Shown: in pieces, positions 41,861 to 50,081 of the stretch
Layout: each line of letters opens with the position of its first letter
Position numbering within the stretch: the stretch's first letter is position 1
From: CAZNYN01 sp964577295
GTDB taxonomy: Bacteria; Synergistota; Synergistia; Synergistales; Synergistaceae
DNA: 64,000 bases
Reading direction: 5' to 3'
Assembly (NCBI GenBank): GCA_964577295.1
Contig: CAZNYN010000001.1
Coordinates: 67,301 to 131,300 of the forward strand
Position numbers and translations under genes: made by a program
Notes under the pieces: generated by a model
What the model was told of the DNA's origin: nothing
Databases searched by the model: none
The model's input: only the letters and a program-made list of their open reading frames with translations

Positions 41861-41889
41861 AAAAAGAGAGCCGATGTTCTCGGCTCTCT
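41861..41889 (-). terminator. Terminator of the smaller Synerg-CTERM gene
   Basis: A 10-bp stem (41865-41874 with 41880-41889) is followed on the minus strand by a T run. It is nearly the same hairpin as at 44245-44277, downstream of the paralogue. Confidence 0.88.
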
Positions 41890-41914
41890 TTGGGTGTTAA
41901 CGGTTTGTTATTTG

Positions 41915-43810
41915 CTACTTCTTTCTGCGGTAGATTACAGGGACGACTGCGAGAAGTGCGAGTGCCGCGAAGCCTGCGTTACAGCCGCTTGAAGAACCGG
42001 AGGACGGGGTTACTGTCTTGGTTTCAATCAGTTCTGCGGGGTCCGCTACCAAGCCCTCGTCCTTGTTGAGGTCAAATTTTCCGTTGTCCTTTATAAACAT
42101 GGTGAGTATGTAGGATTTGCCTGTTTCAATCGCTGCGTCTGCGCTTAGGAAGTATCTGTTGGCAACGTCCACAGACGAAGGCTGGAGCGCGAACATTGCG
42201 TCATCCACGCTTGCCGGGGTATCGACGAACTTGAAGAACTCGCCCTTTGTTGAGGATAGCACCTTAAACAGCTTAACGTCTCCGGCTTTCTTTGCCTTGA
42301 GGTCCTGTGCCGAGACTTCAAATGCTATTGCCGCGACCTTATCATTCGATAGTTCAGCTCTCAGAATGGGCAGAGGTGTAATTGTCCCTGTGACGAGAAC
42401 TTCGTTCTTCGGCAGTGTTACGCTCTTAATTGCCTTTTCTACGAGTTCCGGTTTAGCGACAACCTTGCCTGTTTCGTTTACCGTAAGGTCACTCGGCGCG
42501 ATGCCTCTGTCGGTGAAAGTTTCAGCCACTTTCGTCGTTGCTTCTTTGATGGCTTCGTCTTTTGAAGCCGGTTCCAAGCTCATGTTAACGGAAGTTACAA
42601 ATGTCTTTTCGGGGATCACTACCGGTGTGTTATCCGGAAACATCGGCTCAACTGGTTTCTTCTCTGAGGTTACGATATAAACATCGCCGTTCTTTGTTGC
42701 AACGTAACCGGACTTTACGTATTCTTTCGGGTCGCTGTTATATGTTCCGCCTGTAACTGCGAAATCGCTTATATTTGCTCTGTTCTTAAAGTACATAACA
42801 TCCGCAGACCCGGCGACTGTACCGGAGAAATTTCCACCGGATATATTGACAGAGACTGTCTGTAATGTATTGCCAACGGATGTGTCCTCCCATATTGCGT
42901 GGGAAGCAGAAGATATAAGCTTGGCCGTGCCGGATATATTCAGTTTCATGTTACCGGCGTAGTTTTTATTTGAAACGAAAGAAATTGCGGCTCCGGTATC
43001 AACCGAACCATTACTATTGTCATTAAGCTTTTCGGGTTTTTTTCCTGTTGTGGTTATTGTTCCGGCAGACATATTAAAAGTGCCAGCTTTGAATTGTACT
43101 CCGTCGCCACCGTAGAGTTCTCCGCCTGTTATATTAAGCGTGCCATTTTGTGGGTGATATATGGCTACACCTACATCGCCGCCTTTTAGTACTCCTCCAG
43201 AAATGTTTATAACCGTGCCGCCGTAGTTTATATTGGTAGCACTGTTAACAGAACCATTGCCTAACACTGGAGCGCTGCCATTATCCTTATAGGATGTGAT
43301 TTCCCCACCTTTCACATTGAGTGTAGCCCCTTTTCCCCACACAACTATGCAGTAGTAACCTTCAGATAAAATCTTAACCCCTTTGTTAATTGTGAGCGTG
43401 GATTTAATTTCAGGTCTATCAGCTGCGTAAGCACAGTTGCCGAAGACGTTAATTGATCCGTCACCGTCATGAGTTGTTGACCTAAAAGTAATACTGCCCT
43501 TTTCCGGAACGCTGTTCTTTATTTCAAGGTTTCCTGCAAATGTCCCGTTTCCAACCTTTATCCGGACACCTTTTCCCCAAACTCCGGGAGTTGTATCCAG
43601 TGTGTGTCCATTCAAATCAAGAACAACACTCTTTGTTGTTGTGACGGATGCACTAAGTGTAATATCTGATGTCAGCTTTATTTCTCCGCCGGCAATGAAA
43701 TTTGTGACAAAATCCGCTGATGTCGCAACGTCCACTGCGAACGCCGAAGATGGGGCTATTATTGCCGTAATTATGAAAACAAACGCAAGTGCTGTTAAGA
43801 ATTTTTTCAT
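41915..43810 (-). CDS. Synerg-CTERM surface protein with right-handed beta-helix-like region
   Basis: A 631-residue exported protein. A signal peptide (MKKFLTALAFVFIITAIIA, cleavage near SAFA) is followed by about 350 residues of short repeated beta-type segments (LNISGG, LNVKGGEI, INISGGVLKGG and similar) as in pectate-lyase-like beta-helices. Next comes a conserved domain of about 200 residues shared with the next protein. The end is SSSGCNAGFAALALL, a hydrophobic stretch and a basic tail: the Synerg-CTERM sorting signal, thought to be processed and anchored by a dedicated sortase-like or rhomboid-like enzyme. It is probably displayed on the cell surface. The start has AGGAGAG upstream. It is separated from its paralogue by a terminator and 486 bases. 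Confidence 0.88.
   Translation of the reverse strand: MKKFLTALAFVFIITAIIAPSSAFAVDVATSADFVTNFIAGGEIKLTSDITLSASVTTTKSVVLDLNGHTLDTTPGVWGKGVRIKVGNGTFAGNLEIKNSVPEKGSITFRSTTHDGDGSINVFGNCAYAADRPEIKSTLTINKGVKILSEGYYCIVVWGKGATLNVKGGEITSYKDNGSAPVLGNGSVNSATNINYGGTVINISGGVLKGGDVGVAIYHPQNGTLNITGGELYGGDGVQFKAGTFNMSAGTITTTGKKPEKLNDNSNGSVDTGAAISFVSNKNYAGNMKLNISGTAKLISSASHAIWEDTSVGNTLQTVSVNISGGNFSGTVAGSADVMYFKNRANISDFAVTGGTYNSDPKEYVKSGYVATKNGDVYIVTSEKKPVEPMFPDNTPVVIPEKTFVTSVNMSLEPASKDEAIKEATTKVAETFTDRGIAPSDLTVNETGKVVAKPELVEKAIKSVTLPKNEVLVTGTITPLPILRAELSNDKVAAIAFEVSAQDLKAKKAGDVKLFKVLSSTKGEFFKFVDTPASVDDAMFALQPSSVDVANRYFLSADAAIETGKSYILTMFIKDNGKFDLNKDEGLVADPAELIETKTVTPSSGSSSGCNAGFAALALLAVVPVIYRRKK
41970..41992 (+). 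repeat. Conserved 23-bp copy in the Synerg-CTERM coding tail (copy 1)
   Basis: These 23 bases, coding for the CNAGFA region, are identical to 44352-44374. They lie within about 130 bases that are similar between the two genes and include the downstream terminators. Confidence 0.8.
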
Positions 43811-44244
43811 CCCTGCATCTCTCCTTTTCTAGCGTAAACCATATAAGTGAATAACGGAACAATGCGAATATTACTCTTAAAAATAAGTTCGGGCATGTAC
43901 CACTCCTTTTAAAACCAATCTGCTTGAAATACGATGAAAAATGTTCTTAAAATCTCCAGTAGCTTGTTGCAAAAAATTAAAGATTTCTTTTGTTCTTTTT
44001 TGAATAAAAAATCTTTTCTTTACGCGTTTATACAATTTGTTACTATGGAAATGGTACGTATTATCTGAAGTTACGTCTAGACAGTTATAGTTGCATAAAT
44101 GACGTATCAAGATGTCATAAAGAATTTGTATGTATATGGAATGGATGGAAGGAAAGAAGGTGGTGGCGGCTGGGCGGTGCATTTTCGGTTTGTTCTATAC
44201 CTGTACTTATGTGGAAGACGAGAATGGTGATATATCCGGACATG
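43811..44244 (-). other. Intergenic region between the two Synerg-CTERM genes
   Basis: No gene is supported. A minus-strand frame at 43877-44182 has no Shine-Dalgarno and no family resemblance. The AT-rich part near 43950-44100 probably holds the promoter of the 631-residue surface protein, but I could not fix a clear -35/-10 pair. Confidence 0.4.
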
Positions 44245-44277
44245 AAAAAAGAGAGCCGTGGGTCGGCTCTCTTTTTT
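44245..44277. terminator. Bidirectional terminator after the large Synerg-CTERM gene
   Basis: An 8-bp stem (44251-44258 with 44264-44271) is flanked by six A on one side and six T on the other. It is near-identical to the hairpin at 41861-41889. Confidence 0.9.
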
Positions 44278-44296
44278 GTTGGTGTTTGGTTAGCTG

Positions 44297-47200
44297 TTAC
44301 TTCTTTTTGCGGTAAATTACCGGAACTATGGCCAGAAGTGCAAGTGCCGCAAAGCCTGCGTTACAGCCGCTTGAGCTTGAGCCCTTGCTTGGGTCTGATG
44401 TCTGTGTTTTGACGCTCGCCGCGATCGGGTCTACCACCTTGCCGAGTTCGTTGTTCAGGTCGTAGACTGAATTATCCCGTACTGCTACGTTGACTTCGTA
44501 GGTCTGCATCGGGTCTATGACTGCGTTTGCGTCGAGAACTTCTTCCGTAAATGCTTTCTTAATGAGCCACTTGCCGCTTGTCAGAGCCTCGATTGTGCCG
44601 ACTCTTTCCAGTGTCTCGTTTTTCGCTGTATTAAGCAGCTTCACGAGGATCATTTCTCCGACTGTTTTTGCCTGTATCGATCCGCCCGGCATAAGCATCG
44701 TCATTATTACCGTCTGCTCTAGGTCTCCCGAGATTGGAACTTCAGCTTCGATAACGGGAAGCGGTGTGACGCTCTGTCCGATTTCTTTTGCAATCGCATC
44801 TACGGCAGCCTTGCTCATAACGAGAGAACCGTCGCTTGCGACTTCGAGCTTTTTCACAACTTCTGTGTTGTCTGTGCTGATTACCGCTTTGTCCGTTGCC
44901 GGAGCGGTCACAGCAACAAGGATGTTTTTCTCTTCAAGCTGTTTTACCGTTTCTTCCTTGACTACTGCCTTAACCGGCGCGGACATGTCCTCTGCCGTTA
45001 TGTTGCATGTTGCTTTCAGCTCGTCTCCGCCGACGCCCTTCCATGTGACTGTTACGGCTGTTGTTCCTGCCTTAACTGCCTTCACCGTGGCTTTGCCGGA
45101 AACTGCCGATACATCTGCGCTTGTGCTTGCTGCCGACCATGTGAAAGTTCCGTCTGCGTTCGCAGGTTCGATTGCCGCAGTAAGCTGCATTGTGCCGCCA
45201 AGCGCGACAAGAGCCGAGTTTTTATCCAGTGTCAGTGCGGAAGCTGTGACGATTTTCTTCGGCACTTCAAGCACTGTGACACTGCATTCAGCGGTAAGAG
45301 AGTTCTTGGTTGCCTTGATGACAGACGTTCCGGGTTTGCTTGCCGTGATGCTGACCTTTGTTGACGGACCTTCTGTGTCGAGGGCTATACTGCTATCCGT
45401 GTCTGTTTTGCTCCATGTCACCCTCTTGTCTGTCACTGCCGCAGGTCCTACAGCAGCGGTGAGCTCCGCTTTCTCTCCGACATATAGAGCCATCTTGGAG
45501 CTGCCGAGCACGAGGGTTTCGGGATCCGGCGCAACGACTGTGACAACCACGTCTTTGCTTATTTTGTCAGCTTCTGCCCTGATTGTAGCGGTCGCTGCAC
45601 CTGTACCTGCCGTGACAAGTCCGCTCTTGGCATCTACGTTTATCGATGCATCACCGCTTACACGGCTCCATGTAACCGTCTTGTTCGTAGCATCGGCGGG
45701 GTAAACCTCAGCCGTAAGCTGCTTGGATGCGTTCACCGCCAGTTTCAGGGAGGCGGGCGTCACTATGATATCGGTAGCCGCTTTGTAGCCTGCTACTACA
45801 GTGACAACACACTTCGCCGTAATTCCGTCCGCAGTCGCCGTGATATTTGCCTTACCTACGGCTGCGGCTGTAATTTTGCCGTCTGCTACAGTTGCAATTG
45901 CCTCATTATCACTTTTCCATACGATTGCTGCTGTTGCGTTCTTAGGCAGCTTTTCCGCTGTGATATCCGCGCTTGCGCTGTTGACCAATGTCAAAGATGT
46001 CTGTGAAAGCTTGATTGATGTGACTTTGACCGGTTTCACGGTAACTGCACACGCTGCGCTGAACGTACCGGACTTCGCAGTTATTGTGGCTGTTCCTTCC
46101 TTTTTAGCTTCGATGCTGCCTTTCTCATCAACAGTCACGATATTTGTATCCGATGATTCCCACGTGATTGTTCCTGCTGCGCCTGACGGCCGGAGAACCG
46201 CCGAAAGTGTTGACTTTTCGCCGACATAGAGAGTCATGGTTTGGGGAGAGACTGAGATTCCGGCAAGCTTGTACGGATCGTATTTTCCGCCGCCGTCAGG
46301 TGCGCTTATTGTTCCGTCGTGCGTCACGCCGTTAATCACAGCACCTTTGAAGCTCATGTCACTACTCGCGCCAACCGATATATTGATTGCATTTGTACCG
46401 GCGACAGTAAGCTTCGGTGTGCCTGTTGCCGCGCCCGTAACTACTATGACACCGCTTCCAGAAAGCTCTATGGAACCTGCTGCTGCATCCAGTTCCGCTA
46501 TGGTAAGTTTCACGCCGTTGCCGACCTTCAATGTTCCGTTCAGCGTCAGTTTGGAGTCTATTACAGCGGTATTTATCGCCGTAACGATGCTTTCCGCAGA
46601 CACTGTTCCTATCTTGACATTGGCACCGTCAAGCAGGAGGATTCCCCTACCTGTTACGTTTTTGATACTGACTGAAGCACCGGCTTTGATTGTTGCCGTA
46701 ACACCTTCCGGTATTTCAAGAGTATCGATATCCGCTGATTTTATGGATATTTCGGAATTCTTGAGCATCTTAAGCGTACCGGTGGAGACGAGTTCAGCAC
46801 TGCCGATGATATTTCCGGTAAGTTCGGTTGTACCGGAGAGAGTCACAAGAGAACCGTTCTCAGACATAATATCGCCGAACAGCTCTGTTTTTTTGCCTTC
46901 GGAACACATACTGATTGTTCCTTCGTCCTTGGCATGGAGAGCGTATGAACCGAGTTTTCCTTCCGCTCTGATTACGGAGTCACCGGATATTACTATTATT
47001 CCCGGTATCTCTTTTTCTTTCTCTGCTAAGACACCTACCGCTATTGCTGTTTTATATCCGTCTTTTACAGACACAAGGAGTTTTGTCGTATCTCCTATTT
47101 CGATTTTTCCGGCTCTTGCTCTGACCCCGGCAGCCCCCACATAGCTTGATTGACCTGCTTGGACAGCACTCTCGTTAAACTTTGTATTTGCTGTGTCCAT

Positions 47201-49081
47201 TCCTGCCGTTACATCCACGCTGACAACAGTGGAATTCAGCTTAACAATTGCGCTCTTGCCTTGGTCATCAACATCTATTCCGGCACATCCATCAGTATCG
47301 CTATTTCTGGGTGAGGAACCCTCCATGATAATATTCAGAGCATCAACATTAGAGGTTACTTCTATATTCCCGCCTCTAAGACCAACGGTGTTTGAAAGTC
47401 CGTATCCTTTTGTCGGAGAGACTATTCCGTGAATGGTAACATTACCACTGTTGTTGAAAATTGTTTTTGCTACAGATTCACAATTATAACAATCAACAAC
47501 AGTAATTCCATATTCACTGACAGCCTTTAACATAACATTGTCTCCATTAAAGGAAATATCGCCGCTGGCATAATTTGTAAAGGCAGCTGCGGTATATTTG
47601 TCATTTGTGCTTGTTAAGTTTGTTGTCTTGGAATTAAAAGTAATGGAGCCAGTTTCATCTGCTCTTACAGCAAAAGACCATGCACCGGTATGATCACCTG
47701 TCGTTTTTAGCTCTGTTTTGTCGCCTTTAAAGGTGAGGTCGCCGCTCACGCGGAACACAGCACTTCTTACCCCATTGTCTTTTGCATCACATTCTCTTGC
47801 CAGACGGTATCCCTGCAAATCCATATCTATGGATACACCTTTAGCAACACTATAATTATTCTTCGTTGTAACATCCTTAACCACCACGAGTTCTCCGCCA
47901 TTGGCTATGGCTTCATCGAGCGATGTGTAGTAGGTTGTTATATCACCGCTTATGATTCCTGCTTCTGCCTGCTTAAAGGTGGTCGCATATCCGACGGCTC
48001 CGCCTTTGCTCAGCCACACATCACCGCTTGTCTCAACAACAGTCGTAGGCACACCCTGGTGGGTGCGTCCCAAGATTCCGCCGAAGGATTTTTCTTTGGT
48101 CTCTTTAGAAGCATCATCCGTTCCGCGTTTGTCTGTCTTTGATGCCGAATCGTAGTAGACAAACTTGTCGAGTGAGGAACTTTCCACAGTTATACTTCCG
48201 TCCATTTTGCACTTATCAACAATAAGGTTAAAGTAGATAATCGGAGCAGAACTGTAGGAAGTGCCGCCGTACATTCCGCCTGCCCAGAGGAAGTCAGCAC
48301 TCTGTGGGTCTATCTCCATCTTGCCGGAGAAGGTACACTCACTGATTACGATTCTTGCATCTGCACTCTTGGCTTGGTTGTCAAACCCCACCTGCTGAAC
48401 CAAACCGCCTGTGATTATTTTCGTACCTGTTTTCACAAACGATTTCAATGTGACGTCTTTTGCAACATCACAACTGACAATCTTTCCGCCATCCATATAG
48501 TTTGCAATACCGGAAGAACGTGCACAATCGATAGTCCCTGACTTGATATCTACATTGATAAATTGTGTATTAGTTGCCATAGCAACAGCGGGAGCCATAA
48601 AAAGCTTTTTCTCGCTGTCTGTCATGCTTACGTCCTCAAGTACTAAATCTTTTATGATGGCATTTTCTGTTGCGATGAAAAGACCGCCAACCCACGTACT
48701 GGTATTGCTATACGTGAAATTATCAGTGGTATAGTTCATCTTTAGCCCCGTTATCTTATACCCGTTTCCATTTAAAGTGCCCATGAATGGTTTATCGGTC
48801 TTTATATCTACTTTGGAATAAGTTCCTCCATTAACCTCAGTTATGCTTATGACCGCACCAATCGGCTTCCAGTCGTCACTCATTACAATGTCATTGTTAA
48901 TATTGACTGTTTTGCCTTCGTATGTCTCACCGCCGTTTACTGCCGCCGCAAAGGTCTTAAGATCATCATAGTTCTTGATTTCGGTAATAGGCTGTGTTTC
49001 CGCCCAAGCGAACATTGACAGTGCTACGAGCAGTATTGATGCTATTATTGCCCAGTCGCGCTTGCGAATTGTTTTAAACAC
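44297..49081 (-). CDS. Giant Synerg-CTERM surface protein with bacterial Ig-like (Big_2) domains
   Basis: A 1594-residue exported protein, probably an adhesin or surface filament. The N-terminal signal (FKTIRKRDWAIIASILLVAL, cleavage near FAWA) precedes about 900 residues of GLUG/beta-helix-like repeats. About five tandem Ig-like Big_2 domains follow at residues 940-1364 (each with a LTLYVGEKxxLxA-like opening, a VTWxSxD middle and a CxVTV end). After a 200-residue domain shared with the neighbouring protein comes SSSSGCNAGFAALALL and a basic tail, the Synerg-CTERM sorting signal. I prefer the GTG at 49081 with GAGGTG upstream; a GTG at 49090 would add three residues. An XRE regulator is encoded divergently upstream. 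Confidence 0.9.
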   Translation of the reverse strand: MFKTIRKRDWAIIASILLVALSMFAWAETQPITEIKNYDDLKTFAAAVNGGETYEGKTVNINNDIVMSDDWKPIGAVISITEVNGGTYSKVDIKTDKPFMGTLNGNGYKITGLKMNYTTDNFTYSNTSTWVGGLFIATENAIIKDLVLEDVSMTDSEKKLFMAPAVAMATNTQFINVDIKSGTIDCARSSGIANYMDGGKIVSCDVAKDVTLKSFVKTGTKIITGGLVQQVGFDNQAKSADARIVISECTFSGKMEIDPQSADFLWAGGMYGGTSYSSAPIIYFNLIVDKCKMDGSITVESSSLDKFVYYDSASKTDKRGTDDASKETKEKSFGGILGRTHQGVPTTVVETSGDVWLSKGGAVGYATTFKQAEAGIISGDITTYYTSLDEAIANGGELVVVKDVTTKNNYSVAKGVSIDMDLQGYRLARECDAKDNGVRSAVFRVSGDLTFKGDKTELKTTGDHTGAWSFAVRADETGSITFNSKTTNLTSTNDKYTAAAFTNYASGDISFNGDNVMLKAVSEYGITVVDCYNCESVAKTIFNNSGNVTIHGIVSPTKGYGLSNTVGLRGGNIEVTSNVDALNIIMEGSSPRNSDTDGCAGIDVDDQGKSAIVKLNSTVVSVDVTAGMDTANTKFNESAVQAGQSSYVGAAGVRARAGKIEIGDTTKLLVSVKDGYKTAIAVGVLAEKEKEIPGIIVISGDSVIRAEGKLGSYALHAKDEGTISMCSEGKKTELFGDIMSENGSLVTLSGTTELTGNIIGSAELVSTGTLKMLKNSEISIKSADIDTLEIPEGVTATIKAGASVSIKNVTGRGILLLDGANVKIGTVSAESIVTAINTAVIDSKLTLNGTLKVGNGVKLTIAELDAAAGSIELSGSGVIVVTGAATGTPKLTVAGTNAINISVGASSDMSFKGAVINGVTHDGTISAPDGGGKYDPYKLAGISVSPQTMTLYVGEKSTLSAVLRPSGAAGTITWESSDTNIVTVDEKGSIEAKKEGTATITAKSGTFSAACAVTVKPVKVTSIKLSQTSLTLVNSASADITAEKLPKNATAAIVWKSDNEAIATVADGKITAAAVGKANITATADGITAKCVVTVVAGYKAATDIIVTPASLKLAVNASKQLTAEVYPADATNKTVTWSRVSGDASINVDAKSGLVTAGTGAATATIRAEADKISKDVVVTVVAPDPETLVLGSSKMALYVGEKAELTAAVGPAAVTDKRVTWSKTDTDSSIALDTEGPSTKVSITASKPGTSVIKATKNSLTAECSVTVLEVPKKIVTASALTLDKNSALVALGGTMQLTAAIEPANADGTFTWSAASTSADVSAVSGKATVKAVKAGTTAVTVTWKGVGGDELKATCNITAEDMSAPVKAVVKEETVKQLEEKNILVAVTAPATDKAVISTDNTEVVKKLEVASDGSLVMSKAAVDAIAKEIGQSVTPLPVIEAEVPISGDLEQTVIMTMLMPGGSIQAKTVGEMILVKLLNTAKNETLERVGTIEALTSGKWLIKKAFTEEVLDANAVIDPMQTYEVNVAVRDNSVYDLNNELGKVVDPIAASVKTQTSDPSKGSSSSGCNAGFAALALLAIVPVIYRKKK
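44352..44374 (+). repeat. Conserved 23-bp copy in the Synerg-CTERM coding tail (copy 2)
   Basis: Identical to 41970-41992; see that entry. The match continues with scattered changes through the terminator. Confidence 0.8.
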
Positions 49082-49414
49082 CTGCAACACCTCTTTCTCT
49101 TTGAAAATCCAGTTTTACAGATAAAAGCTTCCGCGCCTTTCATTTGGAGAAATTATTGTTATTTCCACGCATCGCCCCTTATAGAGTGTTGTTTTGCGGT
49201 TTGAATCTTGACTTAATAATGTTTTGGAATTTTTTTGAATTGCAGAAATTGGGTCTCTATATTTCGTATTCAGAGATTCAAATCTAACTGTAATAGTATG
49301 GGTGTGTTTCATTTATGTCAAGTTAACTTGTCAGTATTGCAATTTGAACTTGCTGTACTTCTTTTGCTTAGGGGTTAATTTTATAAATTATTAAGCATAA
49401 GGGGGGAGTCTTAC
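49082..49414. other. Divergent intergenic region upstream of the giant surface protein
   Basis: No gene is visible. Both the surface-protein promoter (minus) and the regulator promoter (plus) must lie here. The XRE start has a very strong Shine-Dalgarno (six G at 49401-49406 in GGGGGGAG) 7 bases before its TTG. I see no clear palindromic operator. Confidence 0.4.
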
Positions 49415-49858
49415 TTGTCTATAGGAGATAAAATAAAGGAACTTCGGAAAAAAGCGGGGATTTATAATCAGGAGGAGCTGGCTTTTAGGCTTGGAACAGC
49501 ACGTCAGACTGTTTCTTCTTGGGAGCGCGGTGTTTTTTTGCCGGATTCGAAGAATCTTAAGAGGCTTGCTGAGGAACTTAACACTACAGTTTCATATCTT
49601 TTGGGTGAAGAAGACGTCGTAAATGAAAATGAAGAATCATCCGAGGTTGTGCATTCAGAGAATATTGATAGCGCAGAGGTTGCAATGGAGTATCAAATAG
49701 TAATGCGCTGTTTTCAGGAGATTACGGAAAGTTTTGTGATTCGGAGGATTAGAAACGGAAGGTCTGTTCAGTATGAGCTTTCCGGAGGTAATATCTGTTT
49801 TTTGCGTGATATGGTTGAGGATATTTGGAAACGCACCGAGAAGTTTGTTCGGGATTGA
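49415..49858 (+). CDS. XRE-family helix-turn-helix regulator
   Basis: A 147-residue protein with a Cro/C1-type HTH at residues 1-65 (IGDKIKELRKKAG, QEELAFRLGTARQTVSSWERGVFLPD, LAEELNTTVSYLLGEED). An acidic linker and a C-terminal part of about 70 residues without a known family follow. The start is TTG with an excellent Shine-Dalgarno. It is divergent from the giant surface protein and could control it; SinR/SlrR-like regulators of surface structures have similar layouts. This is inferred from position only. Confidence 0.88.
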   Translation: MSIGDKIKELRKKAGIYNQEELAFRLGTARQTVSSWERGVFLPDSKNLKRLAEELNTTVSYLLGEEDVVNENEESSEVVHSENIDSAEVAMEYQIVMRCFQEITESFVIRRIRNGRSVQYELSGGNICFLRDMVEDIWKRTEKFVRD

Positions 49859-49959
49859 ATTTTAATAGGATTGCACTGACTTTTTCTTTTTATATGAGTT
49901 TCGCTTTCTGCGCATAAAGACGGATATTTTACCGCTCGCTAATTAAAAGGCTGAAAATT

Positions 49960-49989
49960 TTGACGAACATTACTAAATAATGTTATAAT
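49960..49989 (+). promoter_or_regulatory. Promoter of typA with an inverted repeat in its spacer
   Basis: TTGACG (49960-49965) and TATAAT (49984-49989) lie 18 bp apart. Between them AACATT (49966-49971) and AATGTT (49979-49984) form a perfect 6-7-6 inverted repeat, placed where a repressor could block polymerase. Confidence 0.6.
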
Positions 49990-50081
49990 TCTCATTTGCC
50001 TACTGCCGTGTATTGCGGAATGTAGCTGATAATATCTGCGCCGTAAAGCGGCCAATCATGCAGATGAAGGGAACATATATA

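Noticed and set aside
43877..44182. 101-codon minus-strand frame between the surface protein genes
   Set aside because: It has no Shine-Dalgarno, AT-driven composition and no family resemblance.
44517..45704. 395-codon plus-strand open frame rich in Ser, Thr, Ala and Val
   Set aside because: It is antisense to the Ig-like domains of the giant surface protein; its composition mirrors the repeats and no start signal is present.
46236..47144. 302-codon plus-strand open frame
   Set aside because: It is antisense to the repeat region of the giant surface protein and shows no recognisable domain.
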